Shown piece after piece: positions 34,274 to 43,185 of a stretch of DNA of 60,733 nt; the first letter of the stretch is position 1; every line of letters starts with the position of its first letter. Where the stretch lies: positions 1 to 60,733 of the forward strand of contig NZ_AHAM01000069.1 in assembly GCF_000236565.1 (NCBI RefSeq), read 5' to 3'. Made by a program: the position numbers and the translations under genes. The notes below the pieces were generated by a model, which had not been told where the DNA came from, did no database searches, and worked only from the letters and a program-made list of their open reading frames with translations. Source of the DNA: Mesorhizobium alhagi CCNWXJ12-2 (GTDB lineage Bacteria > Pseudomonadota > Alphaproteobacteria > Rhizobiales > Rhizobiaceae).

Positions 34274-34876
34274 ATGACCAAACCCAAAATCGGTATCGTG
34301 ATCGGCTCGACCCGCGAAGCCAGATTTGCCGACAAGCCCACAGAATGGATTGCCAGCATAGCAAAGGCGCGCGGCGATCTCGACATCGAAATCGTCGACC
34401 TGCGAGACTATCCGATGCCCTTCTTCGAAGAGGCGAAGTCACCCGCATGGGCGGCGCCTGAAAGCGAGGTCGCGCGCAAATGGGGCGCCAAGGTCGCGGA
34501 ACTCGACGGCTTCATCTTCACGGCCGCCGAATACAATCACGGCCCTACCGCGGTGCTGAAGAACGCGATCGACTATGCAGGCCGCGAATGGAACCGCAAG
34601 CCGGTCTCCTTCATCGGCTATGGCGGCGTCGGCGGCGCACGCGCCATCGAGCAGCTTCGCCAGATCGCGATCGAGATGCAGATGGCGCCGACAAAGGCCG
34701 CCGTGCACATCCTCTGGCCGGACTATCTCGCCGTGCTGCAGGGCAACAAGCTCGAGGAGATCGACCATCTCAACCAGGCCGCCGGCGCGATGCTCGACGA
34801 TGTCGCCTGGTGGGCCAAGGTGCTGAAGGCCGCGCGGGACAATGATGCGGTGGTGGAAGAGGTGAAGGCGGCGTGA
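34274..34876 (+). CDS. NAD(P)H-dependent FMN reductase / quinone reductase
   Basis: A 200-residue flavodoxin-fold protein. FMN phosphate loop: [15 protein letters not shown] near residues 8-22. The flavin ring contact region is [27 protein letters not shown] near 78-104, typical of the ChrR/ArsH/azoreductase group. It reduces FMN, quinones, chromate or azo dyes by two electrons. The divergent HxlR regulator suggests induction by quinone-type electrophiles. AGAGGTG is the ribosome site. A heptamer array follows the stop. Confidence 0.9.
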   Translation: MTKPKIGIVIGSTREARFADKPTEWIASIAKARGDLDIEIVDLRDYPMPFFEEAKSPAWAAPESEVARKWGAKVAELDGFIFTAAEYNHGPTAVLKNAIDYAGREWNRKPVSFIGYGGVGGARAIEQLRQIAIEMQMAPTKAAVHILWPDYLAVLQGNKLEEIDHLNQAAGAMLDDVAWWAKVLKAARDNDAVVEEVKAA

Positions 34877-34955
<79 letters not shown>

Positions 34956-35040
34956 TAACAGTGAAAGAATCTTCGTAGCTGCTTTAGCTGGGGGAACGAC
35001 TCTCACCCAAACTCCCACTCACCGAATGCCGACTGCCCCT

Positions 35041-36351
35041 TCAATGGCCCCTGGCCTGCCGTCTCGCGCCGGGCAGGCGAGTGGCGAGCACCTTGTCGAT
35101 GCGGCGGCCGTCGAGGTCGACAACCTCGAAGCGCCAGCCCTGCGCGTCGACGCTTTCGCCGGTCGCCGGCAGATGGTGCATGTGCGACAGCACATAGCCG
35201 GCGACCGTCTCGTAGTCGCGGTTTTCCGGCAGGTCGATGCCGAGATGGTCGCGCATCTCGTCAGCCTGCATGTAGCCGGCGAGCAGCCATGATCCATCCT
35301 CGCGCTGCACCGCGTAGGGCTCTCCCTCCTCGGCGTCGGCGCGAAACACGCCGGTGATCGCCTCAAGGATGTCGGCCGGCGTCACAATACCTTCGAAATG
35401 CCCGTACTCGTCATGCACCAGCGCCACCGGCACTTCCGATTCGCGCAGCGTGGCGAGTACGTCGAGTGCATCCGCCTGGTCGTGCACGATGGGCGCGGCG
35501 CGTACATGCTGACGCGGGTCGAAGGCGCGCCCGGCCAGCATGGCGGCCAGGATCTCGCGCGTCTGCACCACGCCGACCATGGCGTCGACGCTGCCTTCGC
35601 CGACCGGCAGGCGCGAATGCTGTGTCTCCATCAGCATCTTGCGCGCGGTCGCCTCGTCCCATTGCAGGTTCATCCAGTCGATCTCGGTGCGCGGCGTCAT
35701 GACGGCGCGGACCGCGCGGTCGCCGAGCCGCATCACGCCGGCGATCATGCGGCGCTCGTCGGATTCGATGGTGCCGTGGTGCTCGGCCTCGGCGACCAGC
35801 ATCTTGATCTCCTCGTCGGTGACTTTTTCCTCGCTCTCGCCGTGCTGGCCAAGCAGCCAGAGAACGCCGCGGCCGGACACATCGAGCAGCCAGACCAGCG
35901 GCGCGCCGATCTTCGACAGGATGGTCATGGCCGGCGCGACCCTGACGGCGACGCCTTCCGGGTTGCGCAGCGCGATCTGCTTGGGCACGAGTTCACCGAT
36001 GATCAGCGAGCCGTAGGTGATGAGGGCGACGACCACGCCGACGCCGCCAGCGTTTGCGACATTTGCGGGAACGCCGGCCGAGATGAGCACACCGCTCAGG
36101 CGAAGGCCGAGCGTGGCGCCCGAAAAGGCGCCGGAAAGCACGCCGACAAGCGTGATGCCTATCTGGACGGTCGACAGGAATTTTCCCGGATCGGCGCCGA
36201 GCGCGAGGGCGCGGCCGGCGCCCCTGATGTTGCGGTCGATCATTGATTTGAGGCGGGCGGGCCGCGACGAGACGATGGCAAGCTCGGACATCGCCAGAAG
36301 GCCGTTGACGCAGATGAGGACGACCACGATGCCGATTTCAAGATACAACAT
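35041..36351 (-). CDS. CNNM/CorB-CorC-type transmembrane protein with CBS domains
   Basis: A 436-residue protein of the HlyC/CorC (hemolysin-like) group. Residues 1-190 form the DUF21/CNNM membrane domain (MSELAIVSSRPARLKSMI near 21-38, GELVPKQIAL near 118). Two CBS domains follow (VMTPRTEIDWMN near 217, VHDEYGHFEGIVTPADILEAI near 314). A CorC_HlyC C-terminal domain ends the protein (GRRIDKVLATRL). Family members are linked to magnesium and cobalt export. Terminator not seen; the downstream side runs into the heptamer array. Confidence 0.92.
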   Translation of the reverse strand: MLYLEIGIVVVLICVNGLLAMSELAIVSSRPARLKSMIDRNIRGAGRALALGADPGKFLSTVQIGITLVGVLSGAFSGATLGLRLSGVLISAGVPANVANAGGVGVVVALITYGSLIIGELVPKQIALRNPEGVAVRVAPAMTILSKIGAPLVWLLDVSGRGVLWLLGQHGESEEKVTDEEIKMLVAEAEHHGTIESDERRMIAGVMRLGDRAVRAVMTPRTEIDWMNLQWDEATARKMLMETQHSRLPVGEGSVDAMVGVVQTREILAAMLAGRAFDPRQHVRAAPIVHDQADALDVLATLRESEVPVALVHDEYGHFEGIVTPADILEAITGVFRADAEEGEPYAVQREDGSWLLAGYMQADEMRDHLGIDLPENRDYETVAGYVLSHMHHLPATGESVDAQGWRFEVVDLDGRRIDKVLATRLPGARRQARGH

Positions 36352-36481
36352 GGTTTTCCAATAGCATCACAGCCGAGCCTTCGGGAAGGCACCCCGGAAG
36401 TAGCGCGACCCGGCGGGTGCGGCAACGGTGTTTCCGATTGGCATTGCCGGCAGGCAGGTGAGGGGCGTTCCTTCGGAGCAG

Positions 36482-36527
36482 GGTGTCGTGGCTGAAGCCG
36501 ACGCCGCGGTCGAAGCTGGCCGATCCG
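36482..36527. repeat. 46-bp direct repeat, left copy (fragment of the LssY-like gene)
   Basis: Matches 37858-37903 at 43 of 46 positions, in the same orientation. The right copy lies inside the LssY-like coding region. The left copy is an isolated fragment, and the lytic transglycosylase gene lies between the two. Confidence 0.8.
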
Positions 36528-36569
36528 CGATATAACGGGCGACGAGAAACGGGGACCGCGATCCTCCGG

Positions 36570-37418
36570 CTAGTTTCGCGTCACGATCTGAATATAGTTC
36601 ACAGTCTCCAGCGGCAGTTTCTTGCGCCGGCCGAACATGCATTTTTCGCCGCAGTTGTACCCGGTCAGGGTCTGTTTCACATCCCCACCCGACAATTTGA
36701 GCAGGTGTTTGAGTTCCTTGACGCCAGCCTCCGCCCCGGTACGACAATTGGTTAGCTGCTTGGCCGTGTAACCGTGTTTGGCGCCCGTACCCGGCATGAC
36801 CTGCATCACGCCCAAGGCACCGGCCGGTGATTTAGCACCACAGTTGCCGCGCGATTCCTGCTTGGCCACTCGCAGGGCCAGATCCACCGGCACCTGGTGC
36901 ATCCTGGCCGCACGTATGACTTCCTGATATCCGGGTTTAGCCATCTCGATACCGGACACGCGGGGGACAGACTGGGATAGAGTGGGGTTGGCGGCGTTGC
37001 CGATGCCGAACAAAGAGGACACTCGCCACTGTTCCTCGAGCGGGGCCTGTCCGGCATAGGCTGTCTTGACCGTCTTGGTTTGCTTCGTCTCCAAGATGAT
37101 TTTGGTTCTGGTCTTTGGCTTCTGTCCTGGCTTGTCGACAGATACTTTTATTTCCTCGCGCTTCTCGTCGCGTGGTTCCTGATATTCCAGCTTTTGGATT
37201 TCATCTACCTTCGAGAAGATAAATGGGATTGGAATCTGTGGGTCGGTGGGACCAAATCGCTCGTCTGGGCCGAATCTGGCGAGGATGGGTGCGGGTGGTT
37301 TACCCAATCGTTCGCGCTTTATCGATTGTTTGTATTCGGTCGAGGATTGGAGCCGTGCCCCGGTGTCCGGGTACGGACAGCTCAGCAGTGACGCGAGCAG
37401 ACAGACGGCTGCCGACAT
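36570..37418 (-). CDS. Lytic transglycosylase (SLT domain), probable lipoprotein
   Basis: A 282-residue protein. The N-terminus VCLLASLLSC is a short lipoprotein-like signal. A Lys/Pro-rich linker (KPGQKPKTRTKIILETKQTK) precedes the SLT domain at about 162-282. The catalytic Glu188 is in RVAKQESRGNC, followed by GALGVMQVMPGTGAKHG and TGYNCG. It cleaves the MurNAc-GlcNAc bond with 1,6-anhydro product. The base composition is less GC-rich than the neighbours, and the gene is bracketed by a 46-bp direct repeat, both pointing to acquisition. A VirB1-like role is possible, but no secretion genes are near. Confidence 0.82.
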   Translation of the reverse strand: MSAAVCLLASLLSCPYPDTGARLQSSTEYKQSIKRERLGKPPAPILARFGPDERFGPTDPQIPIPFIFSKVDEIQKLEYQEPRDEKREEIKVSVDKPGQKPKTRTKIILETKQTKTVKTAYAGQAPLEEQWRVSSLFGIGNAANPTLSQSVPRVSGIEMAKPGYQEVIRAARMHQVPVDLALRVAKQESRGNCGAKSPAGALGVMQVMPGTGAKHGYTAKQLTNCRTGAEAGVKELKHLLKLSGGDVKQTLTGYNCGEKCMFGRRKKLPLETVNYIQIVTRN

Positions 37419-37662
37419 TGGTGATGTCCCACCGGCTTTACAATTACCCTCTCCGAGTCGATTCTATCCCCTCACTTTACAAAAAAAGCGAATGGCGACT
37501 CATCTGCCTCCCCTACGGAACCAGTATTTCAACGAAATCGACCCTAGACAAAGCGTAAAGCTTACGCCGTGAGGCGCTGCTGCGCGGAATTGGCTGAGCC
37601 TGTTGCAAAGAAGAAACAGTGAGCCCGGGGGGAGAACCGCACCCGATTTAGGGAACGACGTT

Positions 37663-38364
37663 CTAAGGCCGGAGCACGCCGATCGTGACCATGCCGTCGG
37701 TGAAATAGGGGTCGCCGCCGCCATTGCGGCCGGTTTTGGTCGGTCCGACGCCCTTCTCGCTGTAGGTCGAGACGAGCACGCCGGCGGCCTCCAGCCCGCC
37801 GATCAGGAAATCGCGCTCGGCGTCGAGGTCTGGCCCGATATGGTGGGTGATCTGGCCGGTGTCGTGGCTGAAGCCGACGCCGCGGTCGTAGCTTGCCGAA
37901 CCGAGCCAGAGCGGCCGGCCATCGGGAGCTGGGTCGGGCATCAGCCAGAAGCGGACATGATGACGGTGGTCGGCGCTTTGGCCGACAGGCTTTTCGAAGG
38001 CCAGATCCTGCCTGCGCCCGCCGAGCATCAGCGTGCTTACCGGGGCATCGACATCGGGCCGGTCGAAGAGCACGCTTTCGCCTATCTCCAGGCTGGAGCG
38101 CCAGGTGATGGCGTCGGCGGCGCTCCAGCCGGCGGCCGCAAAGGCGTTCAGCAGTTCCGGTTTCGAGCCGATGAGGCCGACATTGATGGGGTCGCCGGGG
38201 ATGCCCTGCGGTGTCGTGGTCACCATCGCGTCGGGGAGCTTGAGGTTGCCGCGGTCGAGCCATGACCAGAATGCCGGCGCTATCAGATAGGCGAATCCGG
38301 CATAGGCCAGGCTGAGCGCCAGCACCCAGCCCGCCACCCGCGTTTGCATCCTGCGTCGACGCAT
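37663..38364 (-). CDS. LssY C-terminal-domain membrane protein
   Basis: A 233-residue protein with one N-terminal membrane segment (VAGWVLALSLAYAGFAYLIAP) and an LssY_C-type domain: GDPINVGLIGSKPELLNAFAAAGW near 57-80, HHVRFWL near 135, and LWLGSASYDRGVGFSHDTGQ near 150-169. The role of LssY_C is not established; in Legionella lssY neighbours type I secretion genes. A 46-bp piece of this gene recurs at 36482-36527. Confidence 0.82.
   Translation of the reverse strand: MRRRRMQTRVAGWVLALSLAYAGFAYLIAPAFWSWLDRGNLKLPDAMVTTTPQGIPGDPINVGLIGSKPELLNAFAAAGWSAADAITWRSSLEIGESVLFDRPDVDAPVSTLMLGGRRQDLAFEKPVGQSADHRHHVRFWLMPDPAPDGRPLWLGSASYDRGVGFSHDTGQITHHIGPDLDAERDFLIGGLEAAGVLVSTYSEKGVGPTKTGRNGGGDPYFTDGMVTIGVLRP
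37858..37903. repeat. 46-bp direct repeat, right copy (within the LssY-like gene)
   Basis: Encodes the SASYDRGVGFSHDT part of the LssY-like protein. Its partner at 36482-36527 differs at three positions. Confidence 0.8.
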
Positions 38365-38441
38365 GCTGCTTGCCCCGATATTGCTGGGTCAGCTTACGCC
38401 GTAGGAGGCTGGTGGGATAGGCTAGAAGCCGCTACCGCCCT

Positions 38442-39221
38442 CTACTTGCAGGCCACGTAGCCGTTCCTGCGCGGCATGATGTCGAAGTGGAAGTGGTTGC
38501 GGTGGTCGTAATCGTAGCCGGGGCCGAGCACGGTGGTGAAATAGTCGCAGCCGTCGGCCCGCACATTGTTGAGGAAACCGCGCTGGCGGAAGGCGAACCA
38601 GCCGGGCTTGCGAACGTCGATGTCCTTGCCGTTGTTCAGCTCGATGCGCATGATGTCCAGCGCATTGCCCACCGAATGCTGGGACGGCTTTCCGCGCGAG
38701 CCGCGAATGTTGCGGCAGGAATAGCTCGAACCCTGGTGGATGGTTTTTACGCCCGACAGATAGCGCCAGCGCGCCGACGGGACGAGCTCCTTCCTCGTCC
38801 AGCGGGCGAAAGTGGCGGCCATGTCGCAGGAGAGCGTCGCCGCCGGCTTCATCCGGACGCTGCCGATGGCCGAGACCTCGACCGGGAAATCGATGCGGCA
38901 GGCGCCGCCATCATCGATCGGCGCAAGGCTCCTGAATTGCACGCCGAGCTTCTGCAGGTCGCGGCGGCAGGCGATCTCGTCGGCGGACATGGTGATGGTC
39001 GGCGGCGCTGGCTCATTGAAGCGCGGATAAGCGCTCATCATCGGGTTGGAGGGGACGAGGCTCTGCAGGCCTCGCGTGGGAACTGCCGCGGTCTGCGCAC
39101 CGACATCGACATCGGGACGGAGCGACATGACATCGTCGGTGGTGCAGGCCGAAAGCGCGGCGAGCAGCATGAGTGCGCCGCCGCACCATATGGCGCGGGC
39201 GCGCGGCAAAGATAGGCCCAT
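38442..39221 (-). CDS. Extensin-like lipoprotein, copy 1
   Basis: A 259-residue protein from MGLSLPRARA; an ATG 42 nt upstream is possible. The lipobox is LAALSAC near residue 26. The C-terminal Extensin-like_C domain (about 85-259) has four or more conserved Cys: CRRDLQKLGVQF, CRIDFPVEV, YSCRNIRGSRGKPSQHSVGNALDI, and CDYFTTVLGPGYDYDHRNHFHFD. The H-x-x-G-N-A-x-D and HNHFHFD pieces resemble a D-Ala-D-Ala peptidase (VanY/MepA-like) zinc site, so a cell-wall peptidase role is possible. A second member follows upstream in tandem. Confidence 0.88.
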   Translation of the reverse strand: MGLSLPRARAIWCGGALMLLAALSACTTDDVMSLRPDVDVGAQTAAVPTRGLQSLVPSNPMMSAYPRFNEPAPPTITMSADEIACRRDLQKLGVQFRSLAPIDDGGACRIDFPVEVSAIGSVRMKPAATLSCDMAATFARWTRKELVPSARWRYLSGVKTIHQGSSYSCRNIRGSRGKPSQHSVGNALDIMRIELNNGKDIDVRKPGWFAFRQRGFLNNVRADGCDYFTTVLGPGYDYDHRNHFHFDIMPRRNGYVACK

Positions 39222-39316
39222 CGACCGGTTCCCTGTCCCGAGGTCTTCGAGCCTAGCGGACAAGCGTAAAGGAAAGGTCAGCGGTTGTGTTTACGCCTGC
39301 GGCGGGATTAGGGCGG

Positions 39317-40324
39317 TTATTGGCAGAACGTCCCGCCATTGCGGCGAGGGGCGAGGTCGAAATGGAAATGCAGCGCGTGGTCGGCGTCGCTGCCCGGCCC
39401 AAGCACGGTCTTGAACGGCCCGCAGGCGGCCTTGCGGATCGCGCCGAGGAATTTCGCCGCCTTCCGATCGGGCGTCAGGTTCACGTCGACGGCAGTGCCT
39501 TTCGACAGAGTGAAGCGAGCAATGTCGAGCGCGTTGCCGAAGGCGTGCTCCGACAGTTTCGAGCCGCCATTGCGCGGGCGGCAGACATAGGCCGAGGCGT
39601 GGCCGATCGATTTCAGCTCCTCACCATATTCGGCCTTGGCGGCGGGGGAGATAATGTCTGCCGCGAAACGCGCGGCGGCTTCGGCCATGGCGCAGTTCAT
39701 CAGCGCCTCCGGCTCAAGCGTTATCGTAGCGCTGAGTTTGGTCAGCGCGAGCGGGTAGGGCAGGGCGCAGCCGGCCGGGTCGCTCTCAGCCGGGCGCTCC
39801 TCGAAGACTGCGCCGAGCTCCCGCAGCCGCGCGCGACAGGCGGTCTCGTCGGGCGGGATGATGTCGAACCTCGGCGCTGTGGAGCGCGGGTCGGCGGGCA
39901 TTTCGGGAAGTTCGGGAGCTTTCGCGGCGGTTCCACTTGGTTTTTTCTCGGGTAGCGGGGCGTCAGTGGGCAAAGCCTGCTTTTCCTCGGGATCGGCGTC
40001 GGCCGGGCTCTCCGGGCCTTCAGCCGGCGCAGGCGTTTGCGCGGGTGGAACAGGCTTCTCGCCGTCTTGCGGAGCTGGAGTTTGCCCGGGCTTGCCGTCA
40101 TCCGAAGCGGTCGGGTCGGGTTCCGCATCCGGCTTCGGCTCGGGCACCGGTGGTTCGCCGAGGCGTTCGGGCGGGATATTGCCGGCGGGCGGCGGGTGGA
40201 TTTCGGGTACCGGAACCTTTTCGGGCAGGTCGGGGGCCTGGGCCTGGGCGAGGCCGCCGCATACGACCGTGGCGGCGACCAGCAATGCGAGCTGCCGGGT
40301 GGTGACAAAAAGCAGGGAGGTCAT
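39317..40324 (-). CDS. Extensin-like protein, copy 2, with proline-rich region
   Basis: A 335-residue exported protein (MTSLLF start; signal LALLVAATVVCGGLAQAQA). Residues about 30-150 are Pro/Glu/Ala-rich, probably a cell-wall spanning linker. The Extensin-like_C domain follows (CRARLRELGAVF, CRPRNGGSKLSEHAFGNALDIARF, CGPFKTVLGPGSDADHALHFHFD). It keeps the same H/D/H pattern as copy 1. The gene is 95 bp upstream of copy 1 on the same strand; the two are paralogues that differ mainly in anchoring: one lipoprotein, one secreted with a spacer. Confidence 0.88.
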   Translation of the reverse strand: MTSLLFVTTRQLALLVAATVVCGGLAQAQAPDLPEKVPVPEIHPPPAGNIPPERLGEPPVPEPKPDAEPDPTASDDGKPGQTPAPQDGEKPVPPAQTPAPAEGPESPADADPEEKQALPTDAPLPEKKPSGTAAKAPELPEMPADPRSTAPRFDIIPPDETACRARLRELGAVFEERPAESDPAGCALPYPLALTKLSATITLEPEALMNCAMAEAAARFAADIISPAAKAEYGEELKSIGHASAYVCRPRNGGSKLSEHAFGNALDIARFTLSKGTAVDVNLTPDRKAAKFLGAIRKAACGPFKTVLGPGSDADHALHFHFDLAPRRNGGTFCQ

Positions 40325-40401
40325 CGCTTCCACAACGACCATTTGCAGGCGTTGGCTGCGCCAGGCAACTACTGCCTACATCACGTTTGGCGACAGCGGC
40401 G

Positions 40402-40827
40402 TCATGCGCCGAGCGCTTCCAGCCCTTCCTCGAGCCAGTCGCCGAGCAGCGGCATGCCGAGCAGATATTTCGACGTTCGTCGGTTGCCGCGCTGGCGCGC
40501 CTCGTTGACTGCTTCGTTCCATTCGTCGGCGCCGTAATCGCCGCGGCCGATCCACATCAGCGCGATCAGCTCGGCGGCCTCGTCGACATTCAAATCGTCG
40601 ATGAGCTGGCGCAGCTCCTCGGCAGTCAGATTGTCGGTCTGTTCCTCGACCAGGCCGTCATGATGGTGGTTGTCGCGGGAGTTGCCGTCGAGCTCGACCT
40701 CGTGCTCGCTGCCGTCGGCGTAGTCCTCATTGACCGCGGCGCTGATCGCCTTGGCCTTTTCGATGAAAAGGCGGACGGTATCGGGACCAATGGTCAGTTC
40801 CCACTCCCTGTCGAGCTGCTGCTGCAC
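40402..40827 (-). CDS. DUF3775 domain protein
   Basis: A 141-residue soluble acidic protein. I chose the GTG at 40827 because GGAGG lies 6 nt ahead; an ATG at 40845 has no such site. The C-terminal 75 residues (LRQLIDDLNVDEAAELIALMWIGRGDY to GMPLLGDWLEEGLEALG) fit DUF3775, a small alphaproteobacterial domain of unknown function. A His/Asp patch (RDNHHHDG) sits mid-protein. It lies 77 bp upstream of the extensin-like pair on the same strand. Confidence 0.8.
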   Translation of the reverse strand: MQQQLDREWELTIGPDTVRLFIEKAKAISAAVNEDYADGSEHEVELDGNSRDNHHHDGLVEEQTDNLTAEELRQLIDDLNVDEAAELIALMWIGRGDYGADEWNEAVNEARQRGNRRTSKYLLGMPLLGDWLEEGLEALGA

Positions 40828-40974
40828 GGGCTTCCTCCAACACACCCCGGCCTGATGATAGCCGATTTGGCGGCTACGTCACGCGGCGAAATTAAGTGGG
40901 CCTTGCGGGCGATTGACAGGAGCCGGCCTTCGCCTGAAATGGCGCGCTGCCTTCCTCCAGACGTGATTCTCCCC

Positions 40975-41325
40975 ATGACGCTGCTGCTGTCGCCCAAGGT
41001 CGTGCCGGTGCTGCTCCTGCTCGCCTCCAACGTCTTCATGACGTTTGCCTGGTACGGGCACCTGAAGTTTAAATACGCCCCGCTTTATATGGCAGTGCTG
41101 TTTTCGTGGGGCATCGCCTTCTTCGAATACTGGCTGGCGGTGCCGGCCAACCGCATCGGCCATTCGGTCTATTCGGCCGCCGAGCTGAAGACGATCCAGG
41201 AAGTCATCACGCTTGCCGTCTTCGTGGCGTTCTCGGTGTTCTATCTCAAAGAAGGAATCACCTGGAATCACGCGCTGGGTTTTGCACTGATCGCCGGCGG
41301 CGCGACGTTGATCTTTAGAGCGTAG
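40975..41325 (+). CDS. DUF486 small multidrug-resistance-like membrane protein
   Basis: A 116-residue membrane protein with four segments, matching DUF486 (MTFAWYGHLKFK, FEYWLAVPANRIGH, LKTIQEVITLAVFVAFSVFYL). This family belongs to the drug/metabolite transporter superfamily. Starts at 40939 and 40963 are possible, but family length favours 40975. It ends 11 bp inside the convergent EamA gene. Confidence 0.82.
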   Translation: MTLLLSPKVVPVLLLLASNVFMTFAWYGHLKFKYAPLYMAVLFSWGIAFFEYWLAVPANRIGHSVYSAAELKTIQEVITLAVFVAFSVFYLKEGITWNHALGFALIAGGATLIFRA

Positions 41326-42283
41326 AAGCCCGCCGGCGCGCGAGGAGTACCGGCAGGACCTCTACCGCGACGATCGCCGCGAAGATCAGGCCGCAGCCCA
41401 GAAGGCCCGCTGCCGGCAGCCGTTCGCCCAGGAACCACGCGCCGAAGAGGGCGGCGAATACTGCTTCCGAGGCAAGGAAGATGGCGGCCTGCGGCGCTGT
41501 TGTGTAGCGCTGGCCGACGACTTGCAGGGTGAAGGCGATGCCGCCTGAAAAGACGCCCGCATAGATGATTTCGGGGCCGGCGCGGAAGATCGCGCTCCAA
41601 TCGAACGGCTCTATGGCCAAGGCGACCGTCATGCCGATGACGGCGCAGACAGTGAATTGGGCGACAGCGAGCGTCACCGGACGGCCGGTCGGGCTGGCGC
41701 TGCGGCCGATATAGATGAGCTGGAGCGCGCAGAAGCCTGCGGCGAACACGGTCAGCCAGTCGCCGACAGTCAGCGCCTCAACCTGGCCGCCGGACAGGAA
41801 CCAGATGCCGGCGAGCGCGGTGAGCGCGGCCGGCCAGACCACCGGGTGCGGCCAACTGCGAAACAGGAGCACGGCGAGGAACGGCACCATCACCACGTAA
41901 AGGCCGGTGAGAAAGCCGGAATTGGTGACCGTGGTGGACAGGAGGCCGACCTGCTGGAAGCCGACAGCGCCGAACAGGAGCAGGCCGATCCACAGGAAGG
42001 CTGCCCAGTTGGCCGGCGTCAGCGAGCGTTCGGCGCGCCGCGATTCATGGAGCGCAAACGGCAGGATCGCCAGCGCGGCGATGGCAAAGCGCAGGCCGAT
42101 GAACAGGAACGGCCCGATCGCTGCCATGGCGGTGGACTGGGCGACGAAGCCCATGCCCCACATGGCGCCGGCGAGCAGCAAAACGAGGTTGGCCTGGATG
42201 CGGGTCAATTTTCGGGGTTTCCGGCTGAAGAAAATTCGAACGGGACATCTACCAGCAGGGATTGTGACGGCAAGGGCCAGCAC
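41315..42283 (-). CDS. EamA/DMT-family transporter
   Basis: A 322-residue protein with ten membrane segments in two EamA repeats (LVLLLAGAMWGMGFVAQS near residues 33-50 and IIYAGVFSGGIAFTLQVVGQ near 226-245). Substrate unknown; such proteins export amino acids or metabolites. The natural start may be internal, since the first 27 residues are polar and Arg/Lys-rich. The 3' end overlaps the convergent DUF486 gene by 11 bp. Confidence 0.87.
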   Translation of the reverse strand: MLALAVTIPAGRCPVRIFFSRKPRKLTRIQANLVLLLAGAMWGMGFVAQSTAMAAIGPFLFIGLRFAIAALAILPFALHESRRAERSLTPANWAAFLWIGLLLFGAVGFQQVGLLSTTVTNSGFLTGLYVVMVPFLAVLLFRSWPHPVVWPAALTALAGIWFLSGGQVEALTVGDWLTVFAAGFCALQLIYIGRSASPTGRPVTLAVAQFTVCAVIGMTVALAIEPFDWSAIFRAGPEIIYAGVFSGGIAFTLQVVGQRYTTAPQAAIFLASEAVFAALFGAWFLGERLPAAGLLGCGLIFAAIVAVEVLPVLLARRRASTL

Positions 42284-42452
42284 AGCGGCGGCTTAGGGAC
42301 AGCACGGCCCTGCCACTTCTGCGGCGTTGCTTTCGGCGGCCATGGTGGCAAGATGATTGCAACACGGCGGCAGAGGCGGGCAGAACGAAGCCTGGAAGAA
42401 CAGCCGCGCCGAAACCGTTAATGTCGCGAAGGACCCATTGTGGAGGTTTCCA

Positions 42453-42995
42453 ATGCAGACCCGCTTGATTACCAGCCTTGCCTCGCTTCTGGTCGCCGCG
42501 CCGCTTATCGTGGCGCCGGCATTCTCGGCCGGAGGCGGCGGCGGAGGCGATTCCGTTCCCCAGTGCAAGAGGGGCCAAGTCTACGACAAGAAGACTAAGA
42601 AATGCGTGCCGCAGCAGGGGCAAGGCGTCATCGACGACGACAGCCTTTATGCGAACGGCCGCCAGCTCGCGCTCGCCGGACGCTATGACGAGGCGATCAC
42701 CGTGCTCAGCCTGGCCGAAAACAAGTCCGATCCGCGCATCCTGAACTATCTCGGTTATGCGCACCGCAAGCAGGGCCGCATCCTTGTCGGCCTCGGCTAT
42801 TACCAGGAGGCGTTGAGGGCCGATCCGGACTATACGCTGGTGCGCGAATATCTGGGCGAAGCGCATCTGCAGCTCGGCGACGTCGCCGCCGCACGCGAGC
42901 AGCTTTCCGAGATCGAGAAGCGCTGCGGCACGGCTTGCGAGGAATATGCGGAATTGTCGGCGCAGATCGAGGCGTATGTGAAGGCGAAGGGCTGA
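42453..42995 (+). CDS. Periplasmic tetratricopeptide-repeat protein
   Basis: A 180-residue exported protein starting MQTRLI behind GGAGG. The signal peptide (LASLLVAAPLIVAPAFSAGG) is followed by a Cys-containing basic segment (CKRGQVYDKKTKKC) and about three TPR helices (LALAGRYDEAITVLSLAEN, ILNYLGYAHRKQGRILVGLGYY, LVREYLGEAHLQLGDVAAAREQL). TPRs mediate protein contacts. Its partners are unknown. Confidence 0.82.
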   Translation: MQTRLITSLASLLVAAPLIVAPAFSAGGGGGGDSVPQCKRGQVYDKKTKKCVPQQGQGVIDDDSLYANGRQLALAGRYDEAITVLSLAENKSDPRILNYLGYAHRKQGRILVGLGYYQEALRADPDYTLVREYLGEAHLQLGDVAAAREQLSEIEKRCGTACEEYAELSAQIEAYVKAKG

Positions 42996-43013
42996 GCGGG
43001 GCGCTGGGAAAAA

Positions 43014-43182
43014 AAGCCCCTCTCCGTCTCGGGCTTCGCCCGAGCCACCTCTCCCCCGCTTCGCAGGGGCGAGGAACCCAAGCTGGAAGTAAGACGCTGC
43101 CTTCATCGCGCGGTTCCTCGCCCCCACAACGTGGGGGGAGAGGTGCCGAGCGCAGCGAGGCGGAGAGGGGGCGGCAGACCGG
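43014..43182. repeat. Palindromic repeat between convergent genes
   Basis: Inverted ends GCCCCTCTCCGTC (43014 on) and the GGCGGAGAGGGGGC end near 43165-43178, with inner hairpins CTCGGGCTTCGCCCGAG and CCTCGCCCCCACAACGTGGGGGGAG. It is of the same broad type as 5514-5804. It fills the 190-bp gap between the TPR and PQQ-type genes. Confidence 0.65.
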
Positions 43183-43185
43183 CCC

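Noticed and set aside
36482-37903. Insertion sequence around the lytic transglycosylase
   Set aside because: There is no transposase and no terminal inverted repeat; the direct repeat is a piece of a neighbouring gene.
40387-40974. Plus-strand extension upstream of the DUF486 gene
   Set aside because: It overlaps the DUF3775 gene, whose frame has a GGAGG site and family motifs; the extension has no ribosome site.
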